Shown here: piece by piece, positions 1-8,004 of the stretch
How positions within the stretch are numbered: position 1 is the stretch's first letter
Layout of the letters: each line of letters begins with the position of its first letter
The notes under the pieces: model-generated
The model's database searches: none
Told to the model about the DNA's origin: nothing
Seen by the model: the letters and a program-made list of their open reading frames with translations, nothing else
Origin: a bacterium
Lineage (GTDB): Bacteria; Patescibacteria; Dojkabacteria; JAKAPS01; JAJZLI01
Direction: 5' to 3'
Length of the DNA stretch: 64,000 bases
Assembly (NCBI GenBank): GCA_021846685.1
Contig: JAJZWL010000002.1
Location: 21,488 to 85,487, forward strand
Position numbers and translations under genes: made by a program

Positions 1-351
1 TTTAAAGGAAATATAGACAAAGCAAAAAATACATCCAGAGAATGGCTAAAAAGAAAAAGAGCAGTACAACCGATACTTCCTTCAGCAGGATCTATATTTA
101 AAAATATAACAGATGAAGAAAAAGAGGTCATCTCATCTCCTGTCAATTCAGCAGGTTGGGTAATAGAACAAGCTGGGATGAAAGGATACTCAATTGGTGG
201 AGCTAAAGTATATGATAAACATGCTAATTATATTATTAACACAGGAACAGCTACTCAAAAAGACGTATCCTCTCTAATATTGGAAATTAAAGAAAAAGTA
301 TTAAAAAAGTTTAAGATCGAAATTAATGAAGAAATAATATTTAAAGAATAA
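1..351 (+). CDS. murB: UDP-N-acetylenolpyruvoylglucosamine reductase (MurB), C-terminal part
   Basis: The gene enters from the left edge in frame 1 and ends with TAA at 349-351, so only the last 116 codons are visible. MurB reduces UDP-GlcNAc-enolpyruvate to UDP-MurNAc in the cytoplasm, the second committed step of peptidoglycan synthesis. The visible part is the MurB C-terminal domain: a PSAGSIFKN segment carries the conserved catalytic Ser region, followed by the AGWVIEQAG, GGAKV and KHANYIINTG blocks typical of the family. The FAD-binding domain lies outside the window. The last 20 or so codons lie inside a direct repeat whose second copy (1391 onward) is a frameshifted relic, so this upstream copy is the functional one. 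Confidence 0.93.
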   Translation, partial: FKGNIDKAKNTSREWLKRKRAVQPILPSAGSIFKNITDEEKEVISSPVNSAGWVIEQAGMKGYSIGGAKVYDKHANYIINTGTATQKDVSSLILEIKEKVLKKFKIEINEEIIFKE

Positions 352-436
352 TAATTTTACTTTTCTGTATTCTATTACCTCAAATTCATTCTTACCCTCT
401 TTATTTTTTCCCTTATACTCCAATTCTATTCCATAG
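286..436. repeat. Direct repeat, copy A (murB end plus zinc-ribbon gene remnant)
   Basis: This 151-bp block is almost identical to 1391-1539. I see one A fewer in an A-run in copy B, one T/C change, and a two- or three-base difference near the zinc-ribbon stop. It spans the 3' end of murB and, on the minus strand, the last 25 or so codons of the LysW-like gene. The zinc-ribbon reading frame here is cut off at its second CxxC, so this half is a remnant, while the murB half is intact. The two copies bracket the toxin-antitoxin module. Confidence 0.93.
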
Positions 437-549
437 AATTGTTAAAATATAAATATAAATATAAATTTCAAATTCATAATCATAAAACTATAGTTTCATA
501 CCAAAATACTTATTAATTAGAAATATCTTTATTTAATATAATTATAATA

Positions 550-579
550 TTGACAAGAATAATCTAGTATGTATATAAT
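550..579 (+). promoter_or_regulatory. Promoter of the toxin-antitoxin operon
   Basis: A consensus TTGACA (550-555), an 18-bp spacer and TATAAT (574-579) form a textbook sigma-70 promoter. The expected start of transcription (about 586) falls on the ATG at 587, so the mRNA should be leaderless. The upstream in-frame ATG at 569 lies inside the promoter and cannot be on this transcript. A 12-bp palindrome (485-496) lies further upstream. Confidence 0.85.
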
Positions 580-586
580 AGATAAT

Positions 587-862
587 ATGAAAACAGCAAC
601 TGTTAATTTTAAAACAGATATATCAATTAAAATAAAAGCTCAAGAGGTTGCTCATAAATTGGGTATTCCATTAAGTAATTTACTAAATGCATACCTTTAT
701 GAGCTCATTAATACAGGTAGTGTACATTTTACTACTACTGAACCAATGACTGAAAAAATGGAAAAAATTATTGCGCAGGCAGAGTTAGAAATGGCTTCAG
801 GAAAAGTTAGTGGTCCATTTAAAACTGTTGAAGAGTTCTTTGCCCATCTTGATAATTTATAA
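587..862 (+). CDS. RelB/DinJ-family antitoxin
   Basis: A 91-residue ribbon-helix-helix antitoxin that should bind and neutralise the following toxin and repress its own promoter. The N-terminal stretch MKTATVNFKTD followed by the helix-rich segment with LGIPLSNLLNAYL matches the RelB/DinJ DNA-binding half. The charged C-terminal half would wrap the toxin. I chose the start at 587 rather than 569 because 569 lies between the -35 and -10 boxes, whereas 587 sits at the predicted transcription start. The stop overlaps the toxin ATG by one base (862), which implies translational coupling. The module is flanked by direct repeats, which suggests acquisition. Confidence 0.88.
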   Translation: MKTATVNFKTDISIKIKAQEVAHKLGIPLSNLLNAYLYELINTGSVHFTTTEPMTEKMEKIIAQAELEMASGKVSGPFKTVEEFFAHLDNL

Positions 863-1119
863 TGAATATTCAGACTACAAAAAATTTCGATAAACAGTAC
901 TCAAAACTCAATATAAAAATTAAAAATCAGTTTAAAAAGAATATAGAATTATTTAAACTTAATCCATTTGACATAACTTTAAGAAATCACGCACTTAAAG
1001 GAAGGTACTTAGGATATAGAAGTATTGATATTAGCGGAGATGTTAGAGCATTATATACAGTCAAAGGAAATACTATAATTATATTTGCATTCATTGGTAC
1101 ACATAGTCAATTATATTAA
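862..1119 (+). CDS. RelE/YafQ-family mRNA interferase toxin
   Basis: An 85-residue toxin of the RelE/ParE superfamily, closest in pattern to YafQ, which cleaves mRNA on the ribosome. Family signatures are visible: NHALKGRYLGYRSIDI, then GDVRALY, and the C-terminal IGTHSQLY with the His that is catalytic in YafQ-type toxins. It begins on the last base of the antitoxin stop codon, the usual type II layout. The length is normal for the family. Activity cannot be judged from sequence, but no obvious inactivating change is visible. The 340 bases after it contain no convincing gene. Confidence 0.9.
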   Translation: MNIQTTKNFDKQYSKLNIKIKNQFKKNIELFKLNPFDITLRNHALKGRYLGYRSIDISGDVRALYTVKGNTIIIFAFIGTHSQLY

Positions 1120-1460
1120 CACAAAATAGACATACTAGGATTATCTATCTACAGAAATAAAGCTATTGATTTTTAGATATATACAAAAACCTTTTATCTC
1201 AATTAAAAAATATCCTATTAAATACAATTTAGATTATTTAATGCTATCTAATCAATATCATGATGATGGCGTAACAATAAGAAATATATTTAAATAATAA
1301 ATATATCTAAGAAATTAAAAGTACACTCTTAACTAGTATGAGATATAAATTAATATAATGTGATAAAATAGCGTACTAGAGTATCATTATATTAAAGAAA
1401 AAGTATTAAAAAGTTCAAGATCGAAATTAATGAAGAAATAATATTTAAAGAATAATAATT
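1120..1460. other. Gene-poor stretch after the toxin, possible ORF relic
   Basis: No convincing gene. An open frame without a start codon at its beginning runs 1139-1297 on the plus strand (52 sense codons ending in TAA) directly after an in-frame TAG. It is hydrophobic and basic and I do not recognise it. It may be the tail of a gene carried with the toxin-antitoxin module. The right end (from 1391) is repeat copy B, containing a frameshifted murB tail. Confidence 0.5.
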
Positions 1461-1539
1461 TTACTTTTCTTCTTCTATTACCTCAAATTCATTCTTACCC
1501 TCTTTATTTTTTCCCTTATACTCCAATTCTATTCCACAG
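1391..1539. repeat. Direct repeat, copy B (murB tail relic plus 3' half of the zinc-ribbon gene)
   Basis: Near-identical partner of 286-436. The murB portion (about 1391-1454) has lost one A from an A-run, which shifts the frame, and has no upstream murB sequence, so it is a relic. The minus-strand zinc-ribbon portion is continuous with an intact gene and its promoter. The two copies are therefore reciprocal: A keeps murB whole, B keeps the zinc-ribbon gene whole. Confidence 0.93.
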
Positions 1540-1619
1540 AAAGGACACTCAACTGTCTCTCCTACAGAAACTTTTTCTATCTTAAATTCATTTTGACACT
1601 CAGTACATGTAATATCCAT
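1461..1619 (-). CDS. Small LysW-like zinc-ribbon protein
   Basis: A 52-residue acidic protein with two CxxC knuckles (Cys5/Cys8 and Cys25/Cys28, the second in a CPFCG context), the arrangement of LysW/ArgW carrier proteins and related one-knuckle-pair zinc ribbons. LysW carries amino-acid intermediates on a C-terminal Glu of an EDWGE tail. Here the tail is IEEEK, with Lys last, so carrier function is not shown. A minus-strand promoter (TTGATA, 16 bp, TATAAT) ends 8 nt before the ATG, which supports real, leaderless expression. It is convergent with murB and divergent from leuS. A PLP enzyme and ATP-grasp ligase lie 2.5 kb away. It could simply be a regulatory or structural zinc ribbon. Confidence 0.75.
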   Translation of the reverse strand: MDITCTECQNEFKIEKVSVGETVECPFCGIELEYKGKNKEGKNEFEVIEEEK

Positions 1620-1627
1620 ATGCACCT

Positions 1628-1655
1628 ATTATACAATAAATATATCAAATATCAA
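1628..1655 (-). promoter_or_regulatory. Promoter of the zinc-ribbon gene
   Basis: On the minus strand TTGATA (1655-1650), a 16-bp spacer and TATAAT (1633-1628) precede the ATG at 1619 by 8 nt, giving a leaderless or nearly leaderless transcript. Confidence 0.7.
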
Positions 1656-1727
1656 ATTATTAAAATTCAAAATACATGTTCTATCATTGCTTTAAGTAAA
1701 GTTACTATGTTACCATAATTAGCAATT

Positions 1728-4088
1728 ATGCAAGAAGGATATAATTTTAAAGAAATTGAAAAAAAATGGAGAGAGTTTTGGAAAAAAACAGAACTTTATA
1801 AAACTGATATATATACTAAAAAAAATAAGGCCTATATATTAGATATGCTTCCATATCCTTCTGGAGCAGGATTACATGTTGGCCATCTTAAAGGTTATGT
1901 CGGTAGTGATGTTACCGCAAGATATAAAAGATTAAAAGGTTTCGAAATTTTACATCCAATGGGATGGGATGCATTTGGACTTCCAACAGAAAATTTTGCT
2001 ATAAAAACTGGGAAAGATCCCTATACAGTAACTGAAGAAAATATTTCAGAATTTAAAAAAGAATTAATAAATGTAGGACTTAGTATTGACTGGGATAAAG
2101 AAATTAATACTTCACACAAAGATTACTATAAATTCACACAATTATTATTTCTGAAATTATATAAAAAAGGATTAGCAGAGAAAAAAAAATCTCCCGTTAA
2201 TTGGTGTCCTTCATGTAAAACCGTACTTTCAAATGAACAATCAATTGGAGGAGTATGTGAAAGATGTGATAATCAAATTGAGATAAAAATTATCGATCAA
2301 TGGTACTTCAAAATAACAGAATACGCTGAAAGACTATTAAACGATATACCTTCACTTAAGTGGCCTGTATCAACAAAAAAAATGCAAGAAAAATGGATAG
2401 GGAAAAGTAAAGGTGCTGAAATTAGTTTCAAAATAGAAAACAAAGATTTTAATCTTAATATATTTACTACAAAACCTGAAACTATATATGGAGTAACTTT
2501 TATAGTAATTGCTCCTGAAAATACATTAATAGATAAAATCACAACAAAAGAATATCAAACAGATGTGAAAAATTATATAAAAAATATATCACCTCAATCT
2601 GAAATAGAGAGAAAAAAAGATGTGAAAACAGGAGTGTTTACAGGATCCTTTGCTATAAATCCAATAAATAATAATAAAATTCCAATCTGGATAGCAGACT
2701 ATGTACTTATGGAATATGGAACAGGGGCAGTAATGGGAGTTCCTGCTCATGATAAAAGAGATTTACTCTTCGCAACAAAACATGATCTTAAAGTTGAATT
2801 TGTATTAGATGAAAATATTAAAGATTATAAACAGTCAAAAATGATAATAGGGGAATATAAAGGGAAGTATGTAGAAGAGGTAAGAGATAATATAATTAAA
2901 GATATCAAAGGAGCTAAACACAAAACAGAATATAAATTGAGAGATTGGTCAATATCTAGAGAAAGATTTTGGGGAGCACCAATTCCTATTATATACTGTG
3001 ATCAATGTGGAGAAGTTCCCGTAAAAGAATCTGATCTCCCAGTTATTTTGCCAGATGATATTACTAATTATAAGCCAACTGGAGTAGCCCCTTTAACAAA
3101 ATCTGATCAATTTATGAATACAAAATGCCCTAATTGTAATGGGGATGCAAAAAGAGAAGCAAAAACAATGGATACTTTTGTAGATTCATCTTGGTACTAC
3201 TTAAGGTATATTGATCCTTATAATAAAAAAGAATTTGGAAACAAAGACAGTCTTAATAAATGGATGCCAGTTGATTTATATATAGGAGGAAGTGAACATG
3301 CAGTTGGTCATTTACTATATTCAAGATTCATAACTAAATTTTTATATGATGAAGGATATTTAAATTTTTCAGAACCTTTTGAACAATTAAAACATGTAGG
3401 ATTAATATATGGAGAAGATAAAAGAAAAATGAGCAAAAGGTGGGGAAATGTTATTACTGCTAAATTTGTATTAGATGAATATGGAGCAGATGTAACAAGG
3501 TTATATGAAATGTTTATGGAACCATTTGAACAATATGCGTTTTGGAATACAAATGCTATTATAGGTGTCAAAAGATTTATTAACAGGGTATGGAAACTTC
3601 AATACATAATATCTAAAAAAGAACATCCAGAAGAAACAATAGCAACGAATAAACTAATTCAAAAAGTAGATGAATATATTAAAAAAGGAAAATATAATCT
3701 ATCAGTTAGTGAATATATGAAATATATGAATAAAATAGAAGAGCTAGGATCAATTACAAAAGAAAATTTTGAGAAATTTTTAATTACACTTTCACCTTAT
3801 GCACCATTCATTTCTGAAGAATTATTCTCCATATTAGGACACAATGAAAGTATACATCTATCTTCATGGCCTCAAGTTCAAAATAACTCCATAAAGGAAA
3901 CTCATATAACATTACCAGTACAGATAAATGGTAAATTAAGAGGAACAATTTATATAGAAATAGACTCCAGTGAAAAAACAGTATTAGAAAAAATAAATAA
4001 GGATGATAAGTTATCACAAAAAATTGATCTTGAGAATATAAAAAAAGTTATTTATGTAAAAAATAAAATTATAAATATACTTAATTAA
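1728..4088 (+). CDS. leuS: Leucyl-tRNA synthetase
   Basis: Class I aminoacyl-tRNA synthetase charging tRNA-Leu. The HIGH motif is HVGH at residues 50-53, inside PYPSGAGLHVGHLKGY. A zinc module with CPSC and CERC follows, then the editing (CP1) domain with the GTGAVMGVPAHD block. The catalytic KMSKS loop is KMSKR (567-571), and a WGN rather than the common RGN follows it. The C-terminal ends with an anticodon-binding helix domain and a small tail. At 786 residues it is on the short side for bacterial LeuRS. It is the first gene of a run in which a PLP enzyme starts 2 nt after its stop and an ATP-grasp gene follows. No Shine-Dalgarno site precedes the ATG. Confidence 0.97.
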   Translation: MQEGYNFKEIEKKWREFWKKTELYKTDIYTKKNKAYILDMLPYPSGAGLHVGHLKGYVGSDVTARYKRLKGFEILHPMGWDAFGLPTENFAIKTGKDPYTVTEENISEFKKELINVGLSIDWDKEINTSHKDYYKFTQLLFLKLYKKGLAEKKKSPVNWCPSCKTVLSNEQSIGGVCERCDNQIEIKIIDQWYFKITEYAERLLNDIPSLKWPVSTKKMQEKWIGKSKGAEISFKIENKDFNLNIFTTKPETIYGVTFIVIAPENTLIDKITTKEYQTDVKNYIKNISPQSEIERKKDVKTGVFTGSFAINPINNNKIPIWIADYVLMEYGTGAVMGVPAHDKRDLLFATKHDLKVEFVLDENIKDYKQSKMIIGEYKGKYVEEVRDNIIKDIKGAKHKTEYKLRDWSISRERFWGAPIPIIYCDQCGEVPVKESDLPVILPDDITNYKPTGVAPLTKSDQFMNTKCPNCNGDAKREAKTMDTFVDSSWYYLRYIDPYNKKEFGNKDSLNKWMPVDLYIGGSEHAVGHLLYSRFITKFLYDEGYLNFSEPFEQLKHVGLIYGEDKRKMSKRWGNVITAKFVLDEYGADVTRLYEMFMEPFEQYAFWNTNAIIGVKRFINRVWKLQYIISKKEHPEETIATNKLIQKVDEYIKKGKYNLSVSEYMKYMNKIEELGSITKENFEKFLITLSPYAPFISEELFSILGHNESIHLSSWPQVQNNSIKETHITLPVQINGKLRGTIYIEIDSSEKTVLEKINKDDKLSQKIDLENIKKVIYVKNKIINILN

Positions 4089-4090
4089 TT

Positions 4091-5026
4091 ATGGACAATT
4101 CCGAAAAAAAAGGTATATGGCTATATGAAGATATTTATTCTTATAAAATCAAAGGTGAAAATAGAATAAGTATTGGAGAAGGAAATACCCAACTAGAAAG
4201 ATTAAAGTTCTTAGAAATAGCATTAGGGATCCCTGTTATATATGCAAAAAGAGAAGATAAAAATCCTACAGGATCAGCTAAAGATAGATCCACTGCTTTC
4301 TTTTTTTCTTATCTTAAATCTAATAGAATAAATGAAGTTGTAATTCCGTCTTCTGGTAATACAGCAATATCTGCAGCATATTATGGAAAGATAACAGGGA
4401 TTAAATTATATTTATTTATATCAGAAAATTTTTCAATTATAAAAAACCAAAGATTAAATAAAGCTTTAAAAAACAATAAAAATATAGAAATTATTAAATC
4501 AAAAAGACCTTTATCTGATGCCATTAAATATGCAAAAGAAAATCATATAGAACTATTTAGAGGATCTACCTCACAAATAGCAATTGAAGGATATAAAAGC
4601 TTAGGAGAAGAATTATCATTAATAAGAGCAGATGCTCTGTTTATCCCTATAAGTAGTGGAACTACAATAGAAGGAATATCAAAAAGATTAAATAAAAATT
4701 GCCACATACATATAGTACAGACATCAAAAATTAATACTATCTCAAGATTATTTGATACTAATTTTAAATCAGAGAATGTCACCCTAGCAGACTCAATAGT
4801 AGCTAGAGTTACTGAAAGAAAAAAAGCTATTGAAGACATAATAAATAAAACTAAAGGGTGGGGTTGGACAGTGGAAAATACAGAGATTCAAGAATGTCAT
4901 GATTTATTAATAAAAAATGGAATAAATACATCTTATGACTCCAGTATCACTATTGCAGCTCTAATGAAGGCAATAAAAAAGGGATATAAATTTAAAAAAG
5001 TTATATTAGTTTTCACAGGAAAATGA
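4091..5026 (+). CDS. Fold-type II PLP-dependent enzyme (threonine synthase/cysteine synthase-like)
   Basis: A 311-residue enzyme of the tryptophan-synthase-beta superfamily. Visible motifs: NPTGSAKDRS with the PLP-binding Lys64, SSGNT (87-91) that holds the cofactor and substrate carboxylate, a phosphate-binding loop SSGTT (188-192), and a C-terminal VFTGK matching the GTGG/H end of threonine synthases. The family performs beta- or gamma-replacement or elimination on amino acids such as O-phosphohomoserine or O-acetylserine. The substrate here is unknown. It lacks the N-terminal extension of canonical threonine synthases. It lies 2 nt after leuS and overlaps the ATP-grasp gene by 4 nt (ATGA), so the two are probably coupled partners. 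Other options are diaminopropionate synthase-like or threonine dehydratase-like enzymes. Confidence 0.85.
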   Translation: MDNSEKKGIWLYEDIYSYKIKGENRISIGEGNTQLERLKFLEIALGIPVIYAKREDKNPTGSAKDRSTAFFFSYLKSNRINEVVIPSSGNTAISAAYYGKITGIKLYLFISENFSIIKNQRLNKALKNNKNIEIIKSKRPLSDAIKYAKENHIELFRGSTSQIAIEGYKSLGEELSLIRADALFIPISSGTTIEGISKRLNKNCHIHIVQTSKINTISRLFDTNFKSENVTLADSIVARVTERKKAIEDIINKTKGWGWTVENTEIQECHDLLIKNGINTSYDSSITIAALMKAIKKGYKFKKVILVFTGK

Positions 5027-6312
5027 ATAACATAGATAATCTATTAGGAAATAATAATATAATATATGTCACAAATGACCCTGAAAGATCTTTAGGTTTA
5101 GAAAAAATTACAAAACATTTTTACACTCTATGCATAGATGATTCATATATATTAAATTTTTTAAATAATTTTTATTCTTTAAAAAAAAATTTTCCAAACA
5201 TAGATATATTTAGAAATTCCAATAAATTATTACAAGAAGAATCAGTAAAACAATACCTATCTTCTATTAAGAATCCTTCGTTTATGTTTTTTAAAATAGC
5301 TCCAAATATTGAAATAGAATTAAAAAATAAAAAAATTTTAAACACACACTCAGATCTAAATAGAAAATATGAAAACAAAATAATGATTAGTAATATTTTC
5401 AAAGATATAGTACCGCCAACAAAAATTATTAATTTAAAAATAGATACATACAATTCAATTTCAAATTTTCTGGGAAAGGAGTTTGTAATACAATTTTCTA
5501 GAGGACAAAGTGGAAATACCACATTTTTCATTGATAATAAAGATCAATTTGAAAAATTACAAGAAAAATATCCTCTAAGAATAGCAAAAGCTGTAAAAAA
5601 AATATCCGGTGAATACTTCACGATAAATGGAGTTATCACAGAAAATGATATTCTAATAGGAAATCTTTCAAAACAAATTACAGGAATAAAAGAATTAACA
5701 GCCTTTAAAGGAGGTACTGTAGGAAATGAATGGATTACAGGATTAACAATAAAACAAAAAGATATGTTTATTGATAAAATGCAATATATTGGTAAAAAAA
5801 TGAAAAATGATGGTTATAGAGGTATGTTTGGTGCAGATTTTGTTTTTGATTCACAAAATATTTTTTTAATAGAGGTAAATGCTAGAGAAAATGCATCTAT
5901 ACCTACATATACAAAAATACAAATTAATGAGAATATACTACCTTTTAAATTAATACATATACTTGATTTTCTAAAGATATCATACAAAATAGATTCTACA
6001 AAAATTAATAATCAAATATATGAAGATTATAATTACAGACAAATAATAATAAGAAATATTCAATCTCACCCTGTAAAAGCAAATACATTTTTAAATGGAG
6101 TATATTCTTCTAATTTAGATAAGATTAGAGAAGGTTATGATATTGATTCATTAAAAAATAATGATTATTTAATTCTCACTTCATATTCAAATGTAAATCC
6201 TAATATAGAAATATCTAAAATACAATCAAAAAGTAGTATAGATAATAATTTTATTAATCAAACTTTAATCAAATTATTGCAAAATCCAGGTGAAGATAAT
6301 ATAATCCTTTAA
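5023..6312 (+). CDS. ATP-grasp ligase-like protein of unknown substrate
   Basis: A 429-residue ATP-grasp protein of the carbamoyl-phosphate synthase/biotin carboxylase/amino-acid ligase type. The nucleotide-binding strand and glycine-rich loop run around residues 153-168 (FVIQFSRGQSGNTTF), the second half follows, and the metal-binding FLIEVNAREN motif is at 281-290. The N-terminal 120 residues form a pre-ATP-grasp-like domain and the last 110 an unassigned C-terminal domain. Such enzymes join a carboxylate, through an acyl phosphate, to an amine or thiol. Its ATG overlaps the stop of the PLP enzyme, suggesting that the PLP product is its substrate. I cannot name the product. Confidence 0.8.
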   Translation: MNNIDNLLGNNNIIYVTNDPERSLGLEKITKHFYTLCIDDSYILNFLNNFYSLKKNFPNIDIFRNSNKLLQEESVKQYLSSIKNPSFMFFKIAPNIEIELKNKKILNTHSDLNRKYENKIMISNIFKDIVPPTKIINLKIDTYNSISNFLGKEFVIQFSRGQSGNTTFFIDNKDQFEKLQEKYPLRIAKAVKKISGEYFTINGVITENDILIGNLSKQITGIKELTAFKGGTVGNEWITGLTIKQKDMFIDKMQYIGKKMKNDGYRGMFGADFVFDSQNIFLIEVNARENASIPTYTKIQINENILPFKLIHILDFLKISYKIDSTKINNQIYEDYNYRQIIIRNIQSHPVKANTFLNGVYSSNLDKIREGYDIDSLKNNDYLILTSYSNVNPNIEISKIQSKSSIDNNFINQTLIKLLQNPGEDNIIL

Positions 6313-6346
6313 TAATCAATATTAATTTAAAACTATCCTAAAATTT

Positions 6347-7648
6347 ATGAACATCAAGAGAACGTATTTATTTTATTTTTTTGCACTAGTAGTATTAATT
6401 ATTTTTTCTATATCGTATGTACTACACAATAAAGTAAAACCTGCTACAACATACTATTATAAAAGTTATAATCAATATTCGAATAATGGAAAAGATAATA
6501 ATGTAGTGACAGGATCAAAAAAAACATTACTATCTAAAGTAATACTTTCTAAAAATATTAATTCCCTAGGATTCGATACTACACCTATTGTCTCTGGAGA
6601 TATGGAGTATGTTGGGACTATGAATAGAACTACACTTACTGGTGGTTTATATGCAATAAAAAGAACTACAGGTAAAGTTGCATGGCATGATAATTTTTCA
6701 AACTGGATTATGACAAATCCAGTAGTAGTACCTTCTAAAAATATGGTATTTGTAGGATCAGGAAACAGTAAGCACTATGGAAATATAAAGAATACGAACA
6801 CTCTATATAGAGGAACTGGGAATAATTACATCTATGGAATAAATATTACTAACGGTAAAGTTATATGGAAATACAAGACACTAGGAGAAAATATGCCTAC
6901 ACCTATTTATAAGAATGGAATACTGTACTTTGTAAATGGAAATAGAAAATTTTATGCACTAAATTCTACTACTGGAAAATTATTATGGAGTATTAGTACA
7001 GGATCTATAGTGTCTATGTCTTCTCCTGTACTTATAGGAAATAATGTATATTTTGGAGGAGCACTTCCTTATAAATTCTTTGATGTTAATATAAGAACGA
7101 AAAAAATAGCTTGGGCAGACAGTTTTCCTAAAGTTACTGGCGCTTTAGATGATACTACACCTACATATTCAAATGGGTATATCTATACTAATGCAACGGT
7201 GCTTACTAATTATAAAAATAATATGGGGACAGAATATTTATATAAAATAAATGCAAAAACAGGAAAAATTATATGGAGTCTAAAAGAAGGTAGTGGTGTA
7301 ATCAACCTTCCTACTGATCCAATGGAAGGAAGTGTATCTACTATAGTTAATAATATACTGTATACCTCATCTAATACAACAAGAAAGATTTTTGCAGTAA
7401 ATGTAGATACAAAAAAAGTATTATGGAATTTTAAAGTAAAAGGAATGGTAAATTCACCATTTATAGTAATGAAAAATCTTATTTATTCTACTACAGTTAA
7501 TGGGAATATTTATGTACTCAATATTAAAAATGGAGAATTTATAGCAAAAAGAACTTTAGGTGGTCCAGAATTAGCTTCAGGAATAAGCTTTTATAGCGGA
7601 AAATTCTATGCAACTACTGGAAATGGAAATTTCTATGTTTTCCAATAA
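6347..7648 (+). CDS. Membrane-anchored PQQ-type beta-propeller protein
   Basis: 433 residues: one N-terminal transmembrane segment (about residues 8-27), a short linker, then a propeller made of repeats of the PQQ-enzyme/BamB type. Repeat signatures YGINITNGKVIWKY, YALNSTTGKLLWSI, YKINAKTGKIIWSL and FAVNVDTKKVLWNF are visible. The protein is probably held outside the membrane. I see no evidence for PQQ binding or a dehydrogenase active site, so a binding or scaffolding role (as for BamB) is more likely than catalysis. It starts 34 nt after the ATP-grasp gene and could be co-transcribed. Confidence 0.8.
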   Translation: MNIKRTYLFYFFALVVLIIFSISYVLHNKVKPATTYYYKSYNQYSNNGKDNNVVTGSKKTLLSKVILSKNINSLGFDTTPIVSGDMEYVGTMNRTTLTGGLYAIKRTTGKVAWHDNFSNWIMTNPVVVPSKNMVFVGSGNSKHYGNIKNTNTLYRGTGNNYIYGINITNGKVIWKYKTLGENMPTPIYKNGILYFVNGNRKFYALNSTTGKLLWSISTGSIVSMSSPVLIGNNVYFGGALPYKFFDVNIRTKKIAWADSFPKVTGALDDTTPTYSNGYIYTNATVLTNYKNNMGTEYLYKINAKTGKIIWSLKEGSGVINLPTDPMEGSVSTIVNNILYTSSNTTRKIFAVNVDTKKVLWNFKVKGMVNSPFIVMKNLIYSTTVNGNIYVLNIKNGEFIAKRTLGGPELASGISFYSGKFYATTGNGNFYVFQ

Positions 7649-7692
7649 GATTAATTTTCTTTCTATATAGTTAACTTATATAATCTATAATT

Positions 7693-8004
7693 ATGAAAAT
7701 CTCAGAAAAGCTAGTATATATAATATTCTCGATAATAGAGACTCTTTTAGTTCTAAGAATAATGTTTAAATTATTTGGAGCTAATCCTGCAAATGGGATT
7801 GCTGCATTTATTTACGGGTTTTCATATCCGTTATATGCTCCATTTGAAGGATTATTTAAAAATCTAACTTATGGAAGATTTATTGTATCACTTAATTCTC
7901 TCGCAGCTTTAGTTCTATATACTATAGCAGGATTTATTATAATTGAAATATTAGTATATTTTTCATCAAGAGAAGAAGAGAGAAAAAAAGATACTCATTT
8001 ATAA
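7693..8004 (+). CDS. YggT-family membrane protein
   Basis: 103 residues with two hydrophobic segments (about 8-28 and 68-92) separated by a FxFGANPANG-like loop and the YPLYAPFEGLF block typical of YggT/YlmG proteins. This family is linked to envelope or division-site organisation in several bacteria and its biochemical activity is unknown. It ends exactly where the convergent trhO gene ends (8004/8005), leaving no intergenic base. Confidence 0.82.
   Translation: MKISEKLVYIIFSIIETLLVLRIMFKLFGANPANGIAAFIYGFSYPLYAPFEGLFKNLTYGRFIVSLNSLAALVLYTIAGFIIIEILVYFSSREEERKKDTHL

Noticed and set aside
485..496. Perfect 12-bp palindrome as operator of the toxin-antitoxin operon
   Set aside because: It is over 50 bp upstream of the -35 box and short palindromes of A and T are expected by chance here; kept only as a remark.
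569..586. Upstream in-frame ATG at 569 for the antitoxin
   Set aside because: It lies between the -35 and -10 boxes of a consensus promoter, and the ATG at 587 fits the transcription start and the family N-terminus.
1139..1297. Possible third gene of the toxin-antitoxin element
   Set aside because: No start codon at the beginning, preceded by an in-frame TAG, and no recognisable family; reported only as a possible relic.
6347..7648. PQQ-dependent dehydrogenase
   Set aside because: Only the propeller repeats are present; the catalytic residues and heme or calcium sites of these enzymes are not seen.
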